Part shown: positions 26,553 to 38,010 of the stretch, in pieces
Layout of the letters: every line of letters starts with the position of its first letter
Position numbering within the stretch: position 1 is the stretch's first letter
Origin: an uncultured Veillonellaceae bacterium
Lineage (GTDB): Bacteria > Bacillota > Negativicutes > Selenomonadales > Selenomonadaceae
Direction: 5' to 3'
Assembly: GCA_900315575.1 (NCBI GenBank)
Contig: OMZR01000006.1
Coordinates: forward strand, 1-41,566
Length of the DNA: 41,566 nt
The notes under the pieces: generated by a model
Databases searched by the model: none
What the model was told of the DNA's origin: nothing
Seen by the model: the letters and a program-made list of their open reading frames with translations, nothing else
Position numbers and translations under genes: made by a program

Positions 26553-27980
26553 TCAGGCGGATGGCTGCTTGTGATTTTTCGGAAACGCGACCGTGACGCG
26601 CGTGCCGCCGCCCGGTGCGCCATCGTACTGGATGGAGCCGCCGAGGTCGCCCTCGATGAGCGTCCGCATGATTGAGACGCCGAGCGAGCGCGCATGCACT
26701 GCGTCAAATCCCTCGGGCAGGCCGATGCCGTCGTCCGTGAATGTCAGCACATAGCCTGCAGGCTCCTCGCGCATGGCGAGGCAGATGCGCCCCGCATGGC
26801 GTCCCGTAAAACCATGCTCTGTCGCATTGAGCACGAGCTCGTTGAGCACGAGGCCGATGGAGCTCGCGTAGCTCGATGGCAGGATCAGCGGCTCTCCCTC
26901 GCACGATGTCTCGAGATGGAAGTCGCGGTCGACCATGCTCATGGCGACGAGGTTGAAAATCTGCTCAGCGAGCTCCTTGACATTGACGGTCGCGTGCCCC
27001 TGCTCCGAAAGGAACTCGTGAACGATGGCGATGGAAAGAATGCGGTTGACGCCCTCCTTGAGCGCGGCCTTGACATCAGGCGATTTCGAGCGCCGCGCCT
27101 GCATGCGCAGCAGGCTCGCAATCGTCTGCAGGTTGTTCTTCACGCGGTGGTGGATTTCCTGGATGACGGCCGACTGCACCTGGATTTCGCGGTCTTTCTC
27201 GCGCACTTCCGTGAGGTCGGAGATGACGAGGATGCGGCAGAGCAACCGCCCGCCTTCCTTGATGGGCAGGTCGCGCTCGAGGAGCACGAGGCCGCCGACC
27301 TCGATTTCGCGCTCCCACGGGCGGCTCGTGACCTGCGTCTCCTTCGTGATGTGCTGCGTGATCTTGCGGTCGAACAAATGGCCGCCGACGAGGCTCTGCA
27401 CGCCGAGCACGCGGAAGATGCGCGTCGCCGCCGTCGTCGCGAACGTGATGCGGTTGAACTGATCCGTGATGATGATGCCGTCACTCGCCGAGAGGTGCTG
27501 GTACATCGCGGGCTCGAGCTGCCTGCGCGCACTTTTGAGCAGCAGCCGCGACGCATCGAGCAGGCGGCTGTACCCCTCCATCGCGCGATTCTCGCTCGTC
27601 GTCTCAAAGCAGACAATGCCGAGAATCGTATTGCTGTCATAGACGGGCTCGGCCATCATGTCGATCATGCTGCCGTAGTTCCACTCGCGCTTGCCCTGCG
27701 TGAAGCGCCCTGTCTGCATCGCACGGCAGAGGAGCGGCTCCTCGATTGTGCGCACGACCTCGCCGACCGTCGGCGCGTCCGGCGTCAGGTAGACCGTATG
27801 CGGCCAGTGCTCCGCCGCGATGACAAACGATTTCTTGTCACTGCGCAGCAGATAAAGCCGCATGCGCGCATGCGCAAGGTCCGCGAGGAACGGGAACACG
27901 ACGAGCATCCGCTTCAAGAGCTCCTGCTGCATGGCTGTCAGCGTCGTGTGTTCCCGACAGATGGACATGATGTCTTCCAT
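26553..27980 (-). CDS. sensor histidine kinase (EutW-like, HisKA_2 type)
   Basis: This 475-residue protein has no membrane segment or signal peptide, so it should be cytosolic. A GAF-like N-terminal sensor domain (about 1-160) and a PAS domain (about 165-260, SDGIIITDQFNRI) precede the H-box IQEIHHRVKNNLQTIASLL (about 280), typical of HisKA_2 kinases. The HATPase core has the N-box LVLNELVLNATEHGF and DDGIGLPEG. It resembles EutW and PdtaS, which phosphorylate ANTAR regulators. The ATG at 27980 follows GAGGGTGC. The signal sensed is unknown. Confidence 0.93.
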   Translation of the reverse strand: MEDIMSICREHTTLTAMQQELLKRMLVVFPFLADLAHARMRLYLLRSDKKSFVIAAEHWPHTVYLTPDAPTVGEVVRTIEEPLLCRAMQTGRFTQGKREWNYGSMIDMMAEPVYDSNTILGIVCFETTSENRAMEGYSRLLDASRLLLKSARRQLEPAMYQHLSASDGIIITDQFNRITFATTAATRIFRVLGVQSLVGGHLFDRKITQHITKETQVTSRPWEREIEVGGLVLLERDLPIKEGGRLLCRILVISDLTEVREKDREIQVQSAVIQEIHHRVKNNLQTIASLLRMQARRSKSPDVKAALKEGVNRILSIAIVHEFLSEQGHATVNVKELAEQIFNLVAMSMVDRDFHLETSCEGEPLILPSSYASSIGLVLNELVLNATEHGFTGRHAGRICLAMREEPAGYVLTFTDDGIGLPEGFDAVHARSLGVSIMRTLIEGDLGGSIQYDGAPGGGTRVTVAFPKNHKQPSA

Positions 27981-28017
27981 GAATGCACCCTCTTTGTTCT
28001 ATGGAATCGCCTCTCAT

Positions 28018-28023
28018 ATTATA
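28018..28023 (-). promoter_or_regulatory. -10 box for the kinase/ANTAR operon
   Basis: The minus strand has a perfect TATAAT at 28018-28023, about 40 bases before the kinase start. No good -35 is seen at 17 bases, where the sequence is the tail of the tsaD terminator, so this promoter may be weak or need an activator. Confidence 0.5.
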
Positions 28024-28025
28024 GC

Positions 28026-28081
28026 AAAAAAAAGACAACAGTTATGTAAATCACGATTAGAAAATCTACATAGCTGTTGTC
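28026..28081 (-). terminator. terminator after tsaD
   Basis: A 15-bp stem (GACAACAGCTATGTA and TACATAACTGTTGTC, one G-U pair) is followed on the minus strand by eight T residues. The T-run is directly adjacent to the TATAAT box of the next operon. Confidence 0.9.
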
Positions 28082-28110
28082 TTGTGTCAAGTCAATGTAT
28101 ATGACCTGTA

Positions 28111-29139
28111 TCAGTCCTCGCCGACGTCCTGGAGCGAGAGCCCCGGCACGGCATTGAGGTAGAGGTCGCTGTACGTGCCCGCCTGCGCCTGATAGTAGCC
28201 GCGGCAGGCAATCATGGCCGCATTGTCCGTGCAGAGGATGCGGTCGGGGAAATAGAACTTCACGCCGCGCTTCGCCGCGCCTTCGCGCAACCGTGCCTCG
28301 AGCGCAGAATTCGCCGCGACGCCGCCCGCGAGCACGAGCGTGTCGAGCCCCGACGCTTCGAGCGCTTCGAACGCCTTGTGCGCGAGCACCTCGACAACGG
28401 ACGACTGGAACGACGCCGCAATGTCGGGGAGATTGAGCTCGTGGCCCTTCATGCGCTCGCTGTTGATATAGTTGAGCACGGCGGATTTCAGGCCGCTGAA
28501 GCTGAACTCGTAGTTGCCCTTCTCTTGGAGCGCGCGCGGGAAGTCGATCGTCGGCTGTCCCTCATGCGCGAGCTTGTCGATGCGCGGGCCGCCAGGGTAC
28601 GGCAGGCCGAGCACGCGGGCAATCTTATCGAATGCCTCGCCCGCCGCATCGTCGCGCGTCTGGCCGAACATCCGGAAATGATTGTAGTCTTTGACGCGCA
28701 CGAGCGCCGTATGGCCGCCCGAGACGACGAGCGCCATGAACGGCGGCTCGAGCTCCGGTGCCGCGAGGAAGTTCGCGAAAATGTGCCCTTCGAGATGGTT
28801 GACGCCGATGAGCGGCACGCCGAGCGAAAACGCCAGCGCCTTCGCCGCCGAGACGCCGACGAGCAGCGCACCGACGAGGCCGGGGCCATATGTCACAGCG
28901 ACCTGGTCGATGTCTGAAAGCTCGACGCCTGCCTCATGAACGGCCTCGTCAATAACGGGCATGATGTTCACGATGTGCTTGCGCGAGGCGATTTCCGGCA
29001 CGACACCACCGAATTTCTGATGCACGGGAATCTGCGTCGAGATGATGTTCGAGAGAATCGTGCGTCCGCCTTTGAGAACAGCCGCCGACGTCTCATCGCA
29101 GCTCGACTCGATGCCGAGCGTGAGGATTTCTTTCTCCAA
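28111..29139 (-). CDS. tsaD: tRNA N6-adenosine threonylcarbamoyltransferase
   Basis: TsaD transfers threonylcarbamoyl to A37 of tRNAs reading ANN codons, together with TsaB and TsaE. The 342-residue protein has the ASKHA-fold start LGIESSCDETSAA, the metal-binding HLEGH (His115, His119), VSGGHTALV and the late Asp in CTDNAAMIA. The best start is TTG at 29139, with AAGGGGGA about seven bases upstream. It follows the CsoR-like gene by 12 bases. Since t6A also affects tRNA-Ile, its pairing with ileS may be functional rather than chance. Confidence 0.97.
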   Translation of the reverse strand: MEKEILTLGIESSCDETSAAVLKGGRTILSNIISTQIPVHQKFGGVVPEIASRKHIVNIMPVIDEAVHEAGVELSDIDQVAVTYGPGLVGALLVGVSAAKALAFSLGVPLIGVNHLEGHIFANFLAAPELEPPFMALVVSGGHTALVRVKDYNHFRMFGQTRDDAAGEAFDKIARVLGLPYPGGPRIDKLAHEGQPTIDFPRALQEKGNYEFSFSGLKSAVLNYINSERMKGHELNLPDIAASFQSSVVEVLAHKAFEALEASGLDTLVLAGGVAANSALEARLREGAAKRGVKFYFPDRILCTDNAAMIACRGYYQAQAGTYSDLYLNAVPGLSLQDVGED

Positions 29140-29151
29140 AAACAGTCCCCC

Positions 29152-29484
29152 TTACTTCAGAAATTGGTCGATGGCCTTGTTGAGCCGCTCGATGGCCGCC
29201 GCGTCGTTGTCGCGTGCCGCGTCAACGATGCAGTGGCTGATGTGGTCTTTGAGGATGATGCGCCCGACGCCGCGCAGCGCGGCATCGACAGCCGACAGCT
29301 GGATCAGTACATCGCTGCAATCGTCGCCTGCCTCGACCATGCGCTTGACTTTTTCGAGATGGCCGATGAGCCGCGACATGCGGTTCAGCACAGCCTTCGT
29401 CTGCGTATGGCTGTGGACGTGACCATGGTGAGCATGACCACTGGCATGCGCACCATGCGCCTTTGCATGTTCTTCCGGCGTCAT
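29152..29484 (-). CDS. CsoR/RcnR-family metal-sensing repressor with His-rich N-terminus
   Basis: This 110-residue all-helical regulator matches the CsoR/RcnR/FrmR family. Cys56, His81 and Cys85 have exactly the 25- and 4-residue spacing of the Cu(I) site of CsoR (Cys36, His61, Cys65 in M. tuberculosis). The first ~26 residues carry nine histidines, a possible extra metal site. The ATG at 29484 overlaps the ileS stop by one base. A longer start inside ileS is rejected. Most CsoR repressors sit beside copper exporters or chaperones, but none is visible here. Sulfur-sensing CstR relatives lack the His, so copper is the better guess. Confidence 0.9.
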   Translation of the reverse strand: MTPEEHAKAHGAHASGHAHHGHVHSHTQTKAVLNRMSRLIGHLEKVKRMVEAGDDCSDVLIQLSAVDAALRGVGRIILKDHISHCIVDAARDNDAAAIERLNKAIDQFLK

Positions 29485-32400
29485 CACTTCACCGCCAGCG
29501 TGACGGTCTCGCCGTTGATGTTCCACTCCTTCTGGTGGCCGTCGAGCTCGCCATAGTGGACGGCGTCCGTCAGCGTCGCGCCTTTGAGGAAGTCCTCATT
29601 CTTCTTGACGAGGCCTTCGAGCTTTTCGTTGCCCGAGAGGTAGACCTCGATGTGATCCGTGACCTCGTAGCCGTTCTCCTTGCGCATCGTCTGCACCTTG
29701 CTGACGATCTCGCGCACGAAGCCTTCTTCGATGAGTTCCGGCGAAAGCGTCGTCTCGAGTGCAATCGTCACGCCGCCATAGCGCTGGCAGTTGTAGCCTT
29801 CTGTCTGCGCCATCGTGACATCGACATCCTCCGGCTGGAGCGTGACATCGCCATCATCGAGATGGAGGACGAGCTGGCCCGTCTTGTCGAGCTCTTCCTT
29901 CGCCTTGTGGCCGTTGACGGCTTTGAGCGCTTTCTGGATGGCGCCCATCTTCTTGCCGACCTTCGGGCCGAGCACGCGGAACTGCGGCTTGAACGTATAC
30001 GTGAGGTACGCTTCCATGTCATCCTTGAAAACGACCTGCTTGACGTTGAGCTCTTCCTCGACGATTTTCTTGAAGAAGTCCGGCAGCACCGTCTCGGCCT
30101 TGACGTACATCGTGCCGATCGGCTGGCGGTTCTTGATGTTCGCGTCATTGCGCGCCGCGCGGCCGAGCACGACGATGGAGAGCACTTCGCCCATGTTCTT
30201 CTCGAGCTCGGTGTCGATATGCGCCTCGTTGACCTCCGGGAAATCGCAGAGATGGACGGACTCCGGCGCATTCTTGTCGATGCTGCAGACGAGGTTGCGG
30301 TAGATGGACTCCGTCATGAACGGAATCATTGGAGCCGCGGCCTTGACCGTCGTGACAAGCGCCGTGTAGAGCGTCATATAGGCGTTGATCTTGTCCTGCT
30401 CCATGCCTTTTGCCCAGAAACGGCTGCGGCTGCGGCGGACATACCAGTTCGAGAGCTCATCGACGAACTGCTCAAGCGCCTTGGCGGCTTCCGTCACACG
30501 ATAGTGCGAAAGGTCGTAATCGACGTCTTTGACCATCGTGTTGAGGCGCGAGAGGCACCATTTATCCATGACGGGCAGCTGGTCGTAGTCGAGCGTGTAC
30601 TTCGTCGCATCGAAATTGTCGATGTTCGCATAGAGCACGAAGAACGCATACGTGTTCCAGAGCGTGCCCATGAACTTGCGCTGGCCTTCCTGCACGGCAT
30701 CGTCGTGGAAGCGGTTCGGCAGCCACGGCGCGCTGTTCTCGTAGAAATACCAGCGGATGGCGTCAGCACCATGCTTGCCGAGCGCCTCCATCGGGTCGAC
30801 GGCGTTGCCCTTCGACTTCGACATCTTGTGGCCGTCCTTGTCCTGGACATGGCCGAGCACGATGACATTCTTGTACGGGGACTTATGGAACAGCAGCGTC
30901 GAAATCGCAATCAGCGAATAGAACCAGCCGCGCGTCTGGTCGACAGCCTCAGAGATGAAGTCCGCCGGGAAGCGCTTCTCGAAGATGTCCTTGTTCTCGA
31001 ACGGATAATGCCACTGCGCGAACGGCATTGAGCCGGAGTCAAACCAGCAGTCGATGACTTCCGGCACGCGATGCATCGTCTTGCCGCACTTCGGGCATTT
31101 CATCGTTACCTGGTCGACATACGGACGATGGAGCTCGATGTCGTCCGGGCAGTTGTCGCTCTTTTCCTTGAGCTCGGCGATGGAGCCGATGCACTCCTGA
31201 TGGCCGCACTCGCACTGCCAGACCGGCAGCGGCGTGCCCCAGTAGCGGTTGCGCGAAAGCCCCCAGTCCTGCACATGCTCGAGCCAATTGCCAAAACGGC
31301 CTTCGCCGAGAGACTTCGGGATCCAATTGACCGTCTTGTTGTTCGCGACGAGTTCGTCTTTGACCGCCGTCATGCGGATGAACCACGACGAACGCGCGTA
31401 GTAAAGAAGAGGCGTGTCGCAGCGCCAGCAATGCGGATAGCTATGCGTGAACTCCGGCGCCTTGAAGAGCTTGCCCTGCTCCTTGAGGTCCTTGAGGATC
31501 ATCGGGTCGGCCTTCTTGACGAAGATGCCCGCCCATTTCGTCTCCTCCGTGAGCTCGCCCTTGCCGTTGACGAGGTTCACGAACGCGACACCATATTTCT
31601 GGCAGACGCGGTTATCGTCTTCACCAAAAGCCGGTGCCATGTGGACAATGCCCGTGCCGTCTTCCGTCGTGACATAGCCATCGCACGTCACGATGAACGC
31701 CTTCTTGTTCGGCTGCTTTGCAACCGCTGCGTTTGCAAACGGATAGAGCGGCTCGTACTCGCGATACTCGAGGTCTTTGCCCTTGTAGCGCTCAACGACT
31801 TCGCGGTCGCCCTCGACACCATCGAAGACTTTGTCGACGAGTGCTTCGGCGAGGATGTAGTTCTTGCCGTTCACGCGGACTTTGACGTAATCGACGTCCG
31901 GGTTCACGCAGAGCGCGAGGTTCGACGGCAGCGTCCACGGCGTCGTCGTCCATGCGAGGTAGTACGCATCATCATCTTTCGCTTTGAACGTCACCATCGC
32001 CGAGCGCTCCGTGACGTCCTTGTAGCCCTGCGCGACTTCGTGCGACGAAAGCGGCGTGCCGCAGCGCGGGCAGTACGGGACGACCTTGTAGCCCTGATAG
32101 AGCAGGCCCTTCTTCCAGATTTCCTTCAGCGCCCACCACTCGGACTCGATGAAGTTGTTTTCATACGTGATGTACGGATGCTCCATGTCGGCCCAGAAAC
32201 CGACGACATCGGAGAACTGCTCCCACATGCCCTTGTACTTCCAGACAGACTCGCGGCACTTCTTGATGAACGGCTCGATGCCGTATTCCTCGATCTGATC
32301 CTTGCCATTGATGCCGATGGCCTTCTCGACCTCGAGCTCGACCGGCAGGCCGTGCGTATCCCAGCCCGCCTTGCGCAGGACTTTCTTGCCTTTCATCGAC

Positions 32401-32615
32401 GCATAGCGCGGCAGCATGTCCTTGATGACGCGCGTCAGCACATGGCCGATATGCGGCTTGCCATTCGCCGTCGGCGGGCCATCGTAAAACGTGAACGTAT
32501 CATTTCCCTCGCGCTGGTCGATGGCCTTCTGCGCGATGTCATGATCCTTCCAGAACTGCGCGACTTCCTTCTCGCGCTCGACGAAATTCAGGTTCGTATC
32601 TACTTTCTTATACAA
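29484..32615 (-). CDS. ileS: isoleucyl-tRNA synthetase, type 2-like
   Basis: IleS charges tRNA-Ile with isoleucine. The 1043-residue protein is longer than the ~940-residue E. coli type and has features of the eukaryote-like type 2 enzyme. These include the opening FVEREKEVAQFWKDHDI, HIGH at 55-58 (PPTANGKPHIGHVLTR), KMSKS at 597-601 followed by KGN, and a CysXXCys element (CPKCGKTMHRVPEVIDCWFD) within the core. The editing domain includes AWTTTPWTLPSN and GTGIVHMAPAFGEDD. Type 2 enzymes are usually much less sensitive to mupirocin. It is the first gene of ileS-csoR-like-tsaD. Its leader has a terminator-like hairpin directly before the ribosome site. Confidence 0.97.
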   Translation of the reverse strand: MYKKVDTNLNFVEREKEVAQFWKDHDIAQKAIDQREGNDTFTFYDGPPTANGKPHIGHVLTRVIKDMLPRYASMKGKKVLRKAGWDTHGLPVELEVEKAIGINGKDQIEEYGIEPFIKKCRESVWKYKGMWEQFSDVVGFWADMEHPYITYENNFIESEWWALKEIWKKGLLYQGYKVVPYCPRCGTPLSSHEVAQGYKDVTERSAMVTFKAKDDDAYYLAWTTTPWTLPSNLALCVNPDVDYVKVRVNGKNYILAEALVDKVFDGVEGDREVVERYKGKDLEYREYEPLYPFANAAVAKQPNKKAFIVTCDGYVTTEDGTGIVHMAPAFGEDDNRVCQKYGVAFVNLVNGKGELTEETKWAGIFVKKADPMILKDLKEQGKLFKAPEFTHSYPHCWRCDTPLLYYARSSWFIRMTAVKDELVANNKTVNWIPKSLGEGRFGNWLEHVQDWGLSRNRYWGTPLPVWQCECGHQECIGSIAELKEKSDNCPDDIELHRPYVDQVTMKCPKCGKTMHRVPEVIDCWFDSGSMPFAQWHYPFENKDIFEKRFPADFISEAVDQTRGWFYSLIAISTLLFHKSPYKNVIVLGHVQDKDGHKMSKSKGNAVDPMEALGKHGADAIRWYFYENSAPWLPNRFHDDAVQEGQRKFMGTLWNTYAFFVLYANIDNFDATKYTLDYDQLPVMDKWCLSRLNTMVKDVDYDLSHYRVTEAAKALEQFVDELSNWYVRRSRSRFWAKGMEQDKINAYMTLYTALVTTVKAAAPMIPFMTESIYRNLVCSIDKNAPESVHLCDFPEVNEAHIDTELEKNMGEVLSIVVLGRAARNDANIKNRQPIGTMYVKAETVLPDFFKKIVEEELNVKQVVFKDDMEAYLTYTFKPQFRVLGPKVGKKMGAIQKALKAVNGHKAKEELDKTGQLVLHLDDGDVTLQPEDVDVTMAQTEGYNCQRYGGVTIALETTLSPELIEEGFVREIVSKVQTMRKENGYEVTDHIEVYLSGNEKLEGLVKKNEDFLKGATLTDAVHYGELDGHQKEWNINGETVTLAVK

Positions 32616-32640
32616 CCGGATTCCCTCCTAAAATACAAAA

Positions 32641-32666
32641 GCCCTCATCCAAAACAGGATGAGGGC
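32641..32666 (-). terminator. leader hairpin before ileS, possible attenuator
   Basis: GCCCTCATCC and GGATGAGGGC form a perfect 10-bp stem with a 6-base loop, followed on the minus strand by TTTTGTATTTT and then AGGAGG. It lies between the ileS promoter and start, so it could end transcription early. A full T-box with its AGGGTGG antiterminator motif is not present in the ~115-base leader. Confidence 0.75.
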
Positions 32667-32736
32667 AGACTGCCAGTCCCGTGTGCTACTCGCTCTTTCA
32701 TCGCATTTCATGTGATTGTACACATTGACAGGTCTC

Positions 32737-32765
32737 ATTGTATCACAGGGACGAAGAGTTTTCAA
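32737..32765 (-). promoter_or_regulatory. ileS promoter
   Basis: The minus strand has TTGAAA (32760-32765), a 17-base spacer and TACAAT (32737-32742). It would start transcription near 32730 and include the leader hairpin. Confidence 0.8.
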
Positions 32766-32781
32766 ATTTAATTTTCCCTTC

Positions 32782-32810
32782 TTCCTTTCCCCTGCCCCAC
32801 CGCTTATAAT
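32782..32810 (+). promoter_or_regulatory. lgt promoter
   Basis: A perfect -10 TATAAT (32805-32810) has a weak -35 TTCCTT (32782-32787) 17 bases upstream. It is divergent from the ileS promoter, whose boxes begin 17 bases away. Confidence 0.55.
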
Positions 32811-32846
32811 AGAAGCCAAGGAAAGCCACAAGGAGGGTTTGCTTTC

Positions 32847-33638
32847 ATGCATCAATATCTGTTCTTCATCGGCGACTTCCCGATCCGCGCGTACGGGCTC
32901 GTGCTGTCGCTGTCGATCATCCTCGCGACAGGCGTCGGCTATTTCCTCGCGAAAGCGGACGGGCGCGGGAATGAGAAATATGTCGTCGATCTCGGCATCT
33001 ACTGCGGCATCGCAGGGCTTGTCGGGGCAAGGCTCTGGGATGTGTTCTTTTTTGACTGGGGATACTATCATAACCACTTGACGGAGCTGTTCAATGTCTG
33101 GCAGGGCGGCATGGCCATCCAGGGCGGCGTCGTGCTCGGCGTGCTCGTGGGCGTCTGGTATTGCTGGCGGCACCATCTCGACATCGTGCACCTCCTCGAC
33201 GTCTTCGCACCCGCCATCATTCTTGGGCAGGCGCTCGGACGCTGCGCGAATCTCTTGAATGGCGACGCGTTTGGTGCGCCGACAGGGAGCTCGTTCGGCA
33301 TTGTATATCCTTCGACAACGCTCGCGTATCATACGTACGGTGACCAGCCGCTCTGGCCAGCCGAGGTCTGGGAGGGGCAGCTCGATGTTGTGATTTTCGC
33401 GCTGCTGCTGATGTACCGGACGACGAAGCATGCAAAGGGACAGTGCTTTGCGCTGTATGTGATGCTGTATTCGGTCGCTCGGTTCTTTCTTGAATATCTG
33501 CGCGGGGATTATACAGCGCCGGTACTCTTCGGGATTCATAGTGCACAGATGACAAGTGTCGTGGGATTCTTGGTCGCTGGGGCTGTATTCGTTGGATTGG
33601 AAATTCAGAAACACCTTCGCAGAAAACAATCGATATAA
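32847..33638 (+). CDS. lgt: prolipoprotein diacylglyceryl transferase
   Basis: Lgt attaches diacylglycerol to the lipobox cysteine of exported prolipoproteins in the inner membrane. The 263-residue protein is hydrophobic with about seven membrane segments. It has the opening FPIRAYGLVLSLSIILA, the WQGGMAIQGGVVLG motif and the signature LGRCANLLNGDAFGAPTG with its essential Arg and Asn. An AAGGAGG site lies ahead of the ATG at 32847. The last codons (about 33615-33638) lie within a direct repeat that recurs after the next gene, so the C-terminal tail RRKQSI may be repeat-derived. Confidence 0.95.
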   Translation: MHQYLFFIGDFPIRAYGLVLSLSIILATGVGYFLAKADGRGNEKYVVDLGIYCGIAGLVGARLWDVFFFDWGYYHNHLTELFNVWQGGMAIQGGVVLGVLVGVWYCWRHHLDIVHLLDVFAPAIILGQALGRCANLLNGDAFGAPTGSSFGIVYPSTTLAYHTYGDQPLWPAEVWEGQLDVVIFALLLMYRTTKHAKGQCFALYVMLYSVARFFLEYLRGDYTAPVLFGIHSAQMTSVVGFLVAGAVFVGLEIQKHLRRKQSI

Positions 33639-33708
33639 TTGCAAGAACCTACCTTCGACACTCCCCCCGCCGCTCACGCGGCCCGTCCCCCCTCTGTGAG
33701 GGGGGCTT
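33615..33708. repeat. direct repeat B, copy 1
   Basis: This 94-base block runs from CCTTCGCAGAA through CCTACCTTCGACACTCCCCC to a terminal hairpin CCCCCCTCTGTGAGGGGGG. It matches the block at 34381-34473 throughout, with scattered differences. It overlaps the 3' end of lgt and precedes the BsuPI-like gene. Its layout resembles the half-element at 8272-8323. Confidence 0.85.
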
Positions 33709-33766
33709 CTCAATAAGATACGCTCAGCAACCCAAGAAATGTTTCAACATGAAGGAGATGTTCTGC

Positions 33767-34369
33767 ATGTATTCTAAAATTTTTGCAGCTACTGCTATTG
33801 TTACTGGGGTTCTTTCATTTTCTTTTCTTTCCCTCCCCCAGGCATCGGCGCATATCGGAACGGGTATCGGAATCTCGCTGCCGATGGGCGGGTCGGCTGG
33901 TGGCGGAACGTACGTGCGAACTGAAAGCTACGCAGCAGTCACGCACGAGAGCATCATCGAGGAACTGACTGTAAAGGAGCGCAGCGGGCGGCTGCTGCTC
34001 GAATACAAGGTCACGAATAATGGCGATACGCCATATACCGTCGAGCACCGCGATGGACAGGTCTATGACTTCGCCGTGCTCGATAAGAACGGCAAGGCGC
34101 TCTGGCGCTGGTCAGATGGCATGGCATTCACGCAGGCGCTGACGTCATCCTCGATTGACGCACACAAGAGCGAAGTCTATACGGCAGAAATCGCGCGGAA
34201 GGATTACAAGAAGTTCAAGGACGATGCCGTGCTCGTGACGGCATGGATGGTCGATACGCCGATCAAGGTGTCGACGAAGGTGCCGGAGGCGGCGACGTCT
34301 TCTGGCAGTAGTTCGGGAGCCATTTTCGGGACGATTGTGATTGGGAATGGGCCGTGGTATGATGATTAA
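33767..34369 (+). CDS. secreted BsuPI-domain protein
   Basis: This 200-residue protein has a signal peptide (MYSKIFAATAIVTGVLSFSF, with likely cleavage after LPQASA) and a mature part resembling the BsuPI family (intracellular proteinase inhibitor domain). The key stretches are LLEYKVTNNGDTPYTVEH, GQVYDFAVLD and ALWRWSDGMAFTQAL. The C-terminus is Ser/Gly-rich. The ATG at 33767 is preferred over 33749 because AAGGAG lies nine bases upstream of it and the earlier ATG is part of that site. Despite the name, the domain often occurs in exported proteins of unknown role. The gene is bracketed by two direct repeats. Confidence 0.8.
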   Translation: MYSKIFAATAIVTGVLSFSFLSLPQASAHIGTGIGISLPMGGSAGGGTYVRTESYAAVTHESIIEELTVKERSGRLLLEYKVTNNGDTPYTVEHRDGQVYDFAVLDKNGKALWRWSDGMAFTQALTSSSIDAHKSEVYTAEIARKDYKKFKDDAVLVTAWMVDTPIKVSTKVPEAATSSGSSSGAIFGTIVIGNGPWYDD

Positions 34370-34380
34370 GTAGTGCCATT

Positions 34381-34473
34381 CCTTCGCAGAATAGATTCGA
34401 TTGAATTGATGAGCCCTACCTTCGACACTCCCCCTGCCACTCACGTGGCCCTCCCCCCTCTGTGAGGGGGGCT
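34381..34473. repeat. direct repeat B, copy 2
   Basis: This is the second 93-base copy of the block at 33615-33708, in the same orientation. It starts 12 bases after the BsuPI-like gene and ends 11 bases before the rpoC terminator. The gene and its repeats together form a cassette-like unit. Confidence 0.85.
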
Positions 34474-34483
34474 GACGTAACCA

Positions 34484-34525
34484 AAAACGCTCCGTTGCAG
34501 CTTTACGGCTGCAACGGAGCGTTTT
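34484..34525. terminator. bidirectional terminator beyond rpoC
   Basis: A perfect 17-bp stem (AAAACGCTCCGTTGCAG and its complement) with an 8-base loop has A- and T-rich ends. It lies between the converging BsuPI-like gene and rpoC and can end both transcripts. Confidence 0.93.
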
Positions 34526-34559
34526 CAACTATGTACAGGAAATGGGTTCTGTTTCGAGA

Positions 34560-37984
<3,425 letters not shown>

Positions 37985-37995
<11 letters not shown>

Positions 37996-38010
37996 CGCCC
38001 TACCGAGGAC
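37985..38010. other. chimeric junction between two genomes
   Basis: Within these bases the minus strand changes from rpoC to non-homologous sequence, and the plus strand becomes ABC exporter coding sequence ([11 protein letters not shown]...). Both genes lose their N-terminal parts here. GC content and codon use shift upward to the right. The exact breakpoint cannot be fixed because the shared stretch is ambiguous. Confidence 0.88.

Noticed and set aside
32616..32730. T-box riboswitch before ileS
   Set aside because: The leader is too short for a standard T-box and I cannot find the AGGGTGG antiterminator motif; only the terminator hairpin is supported.
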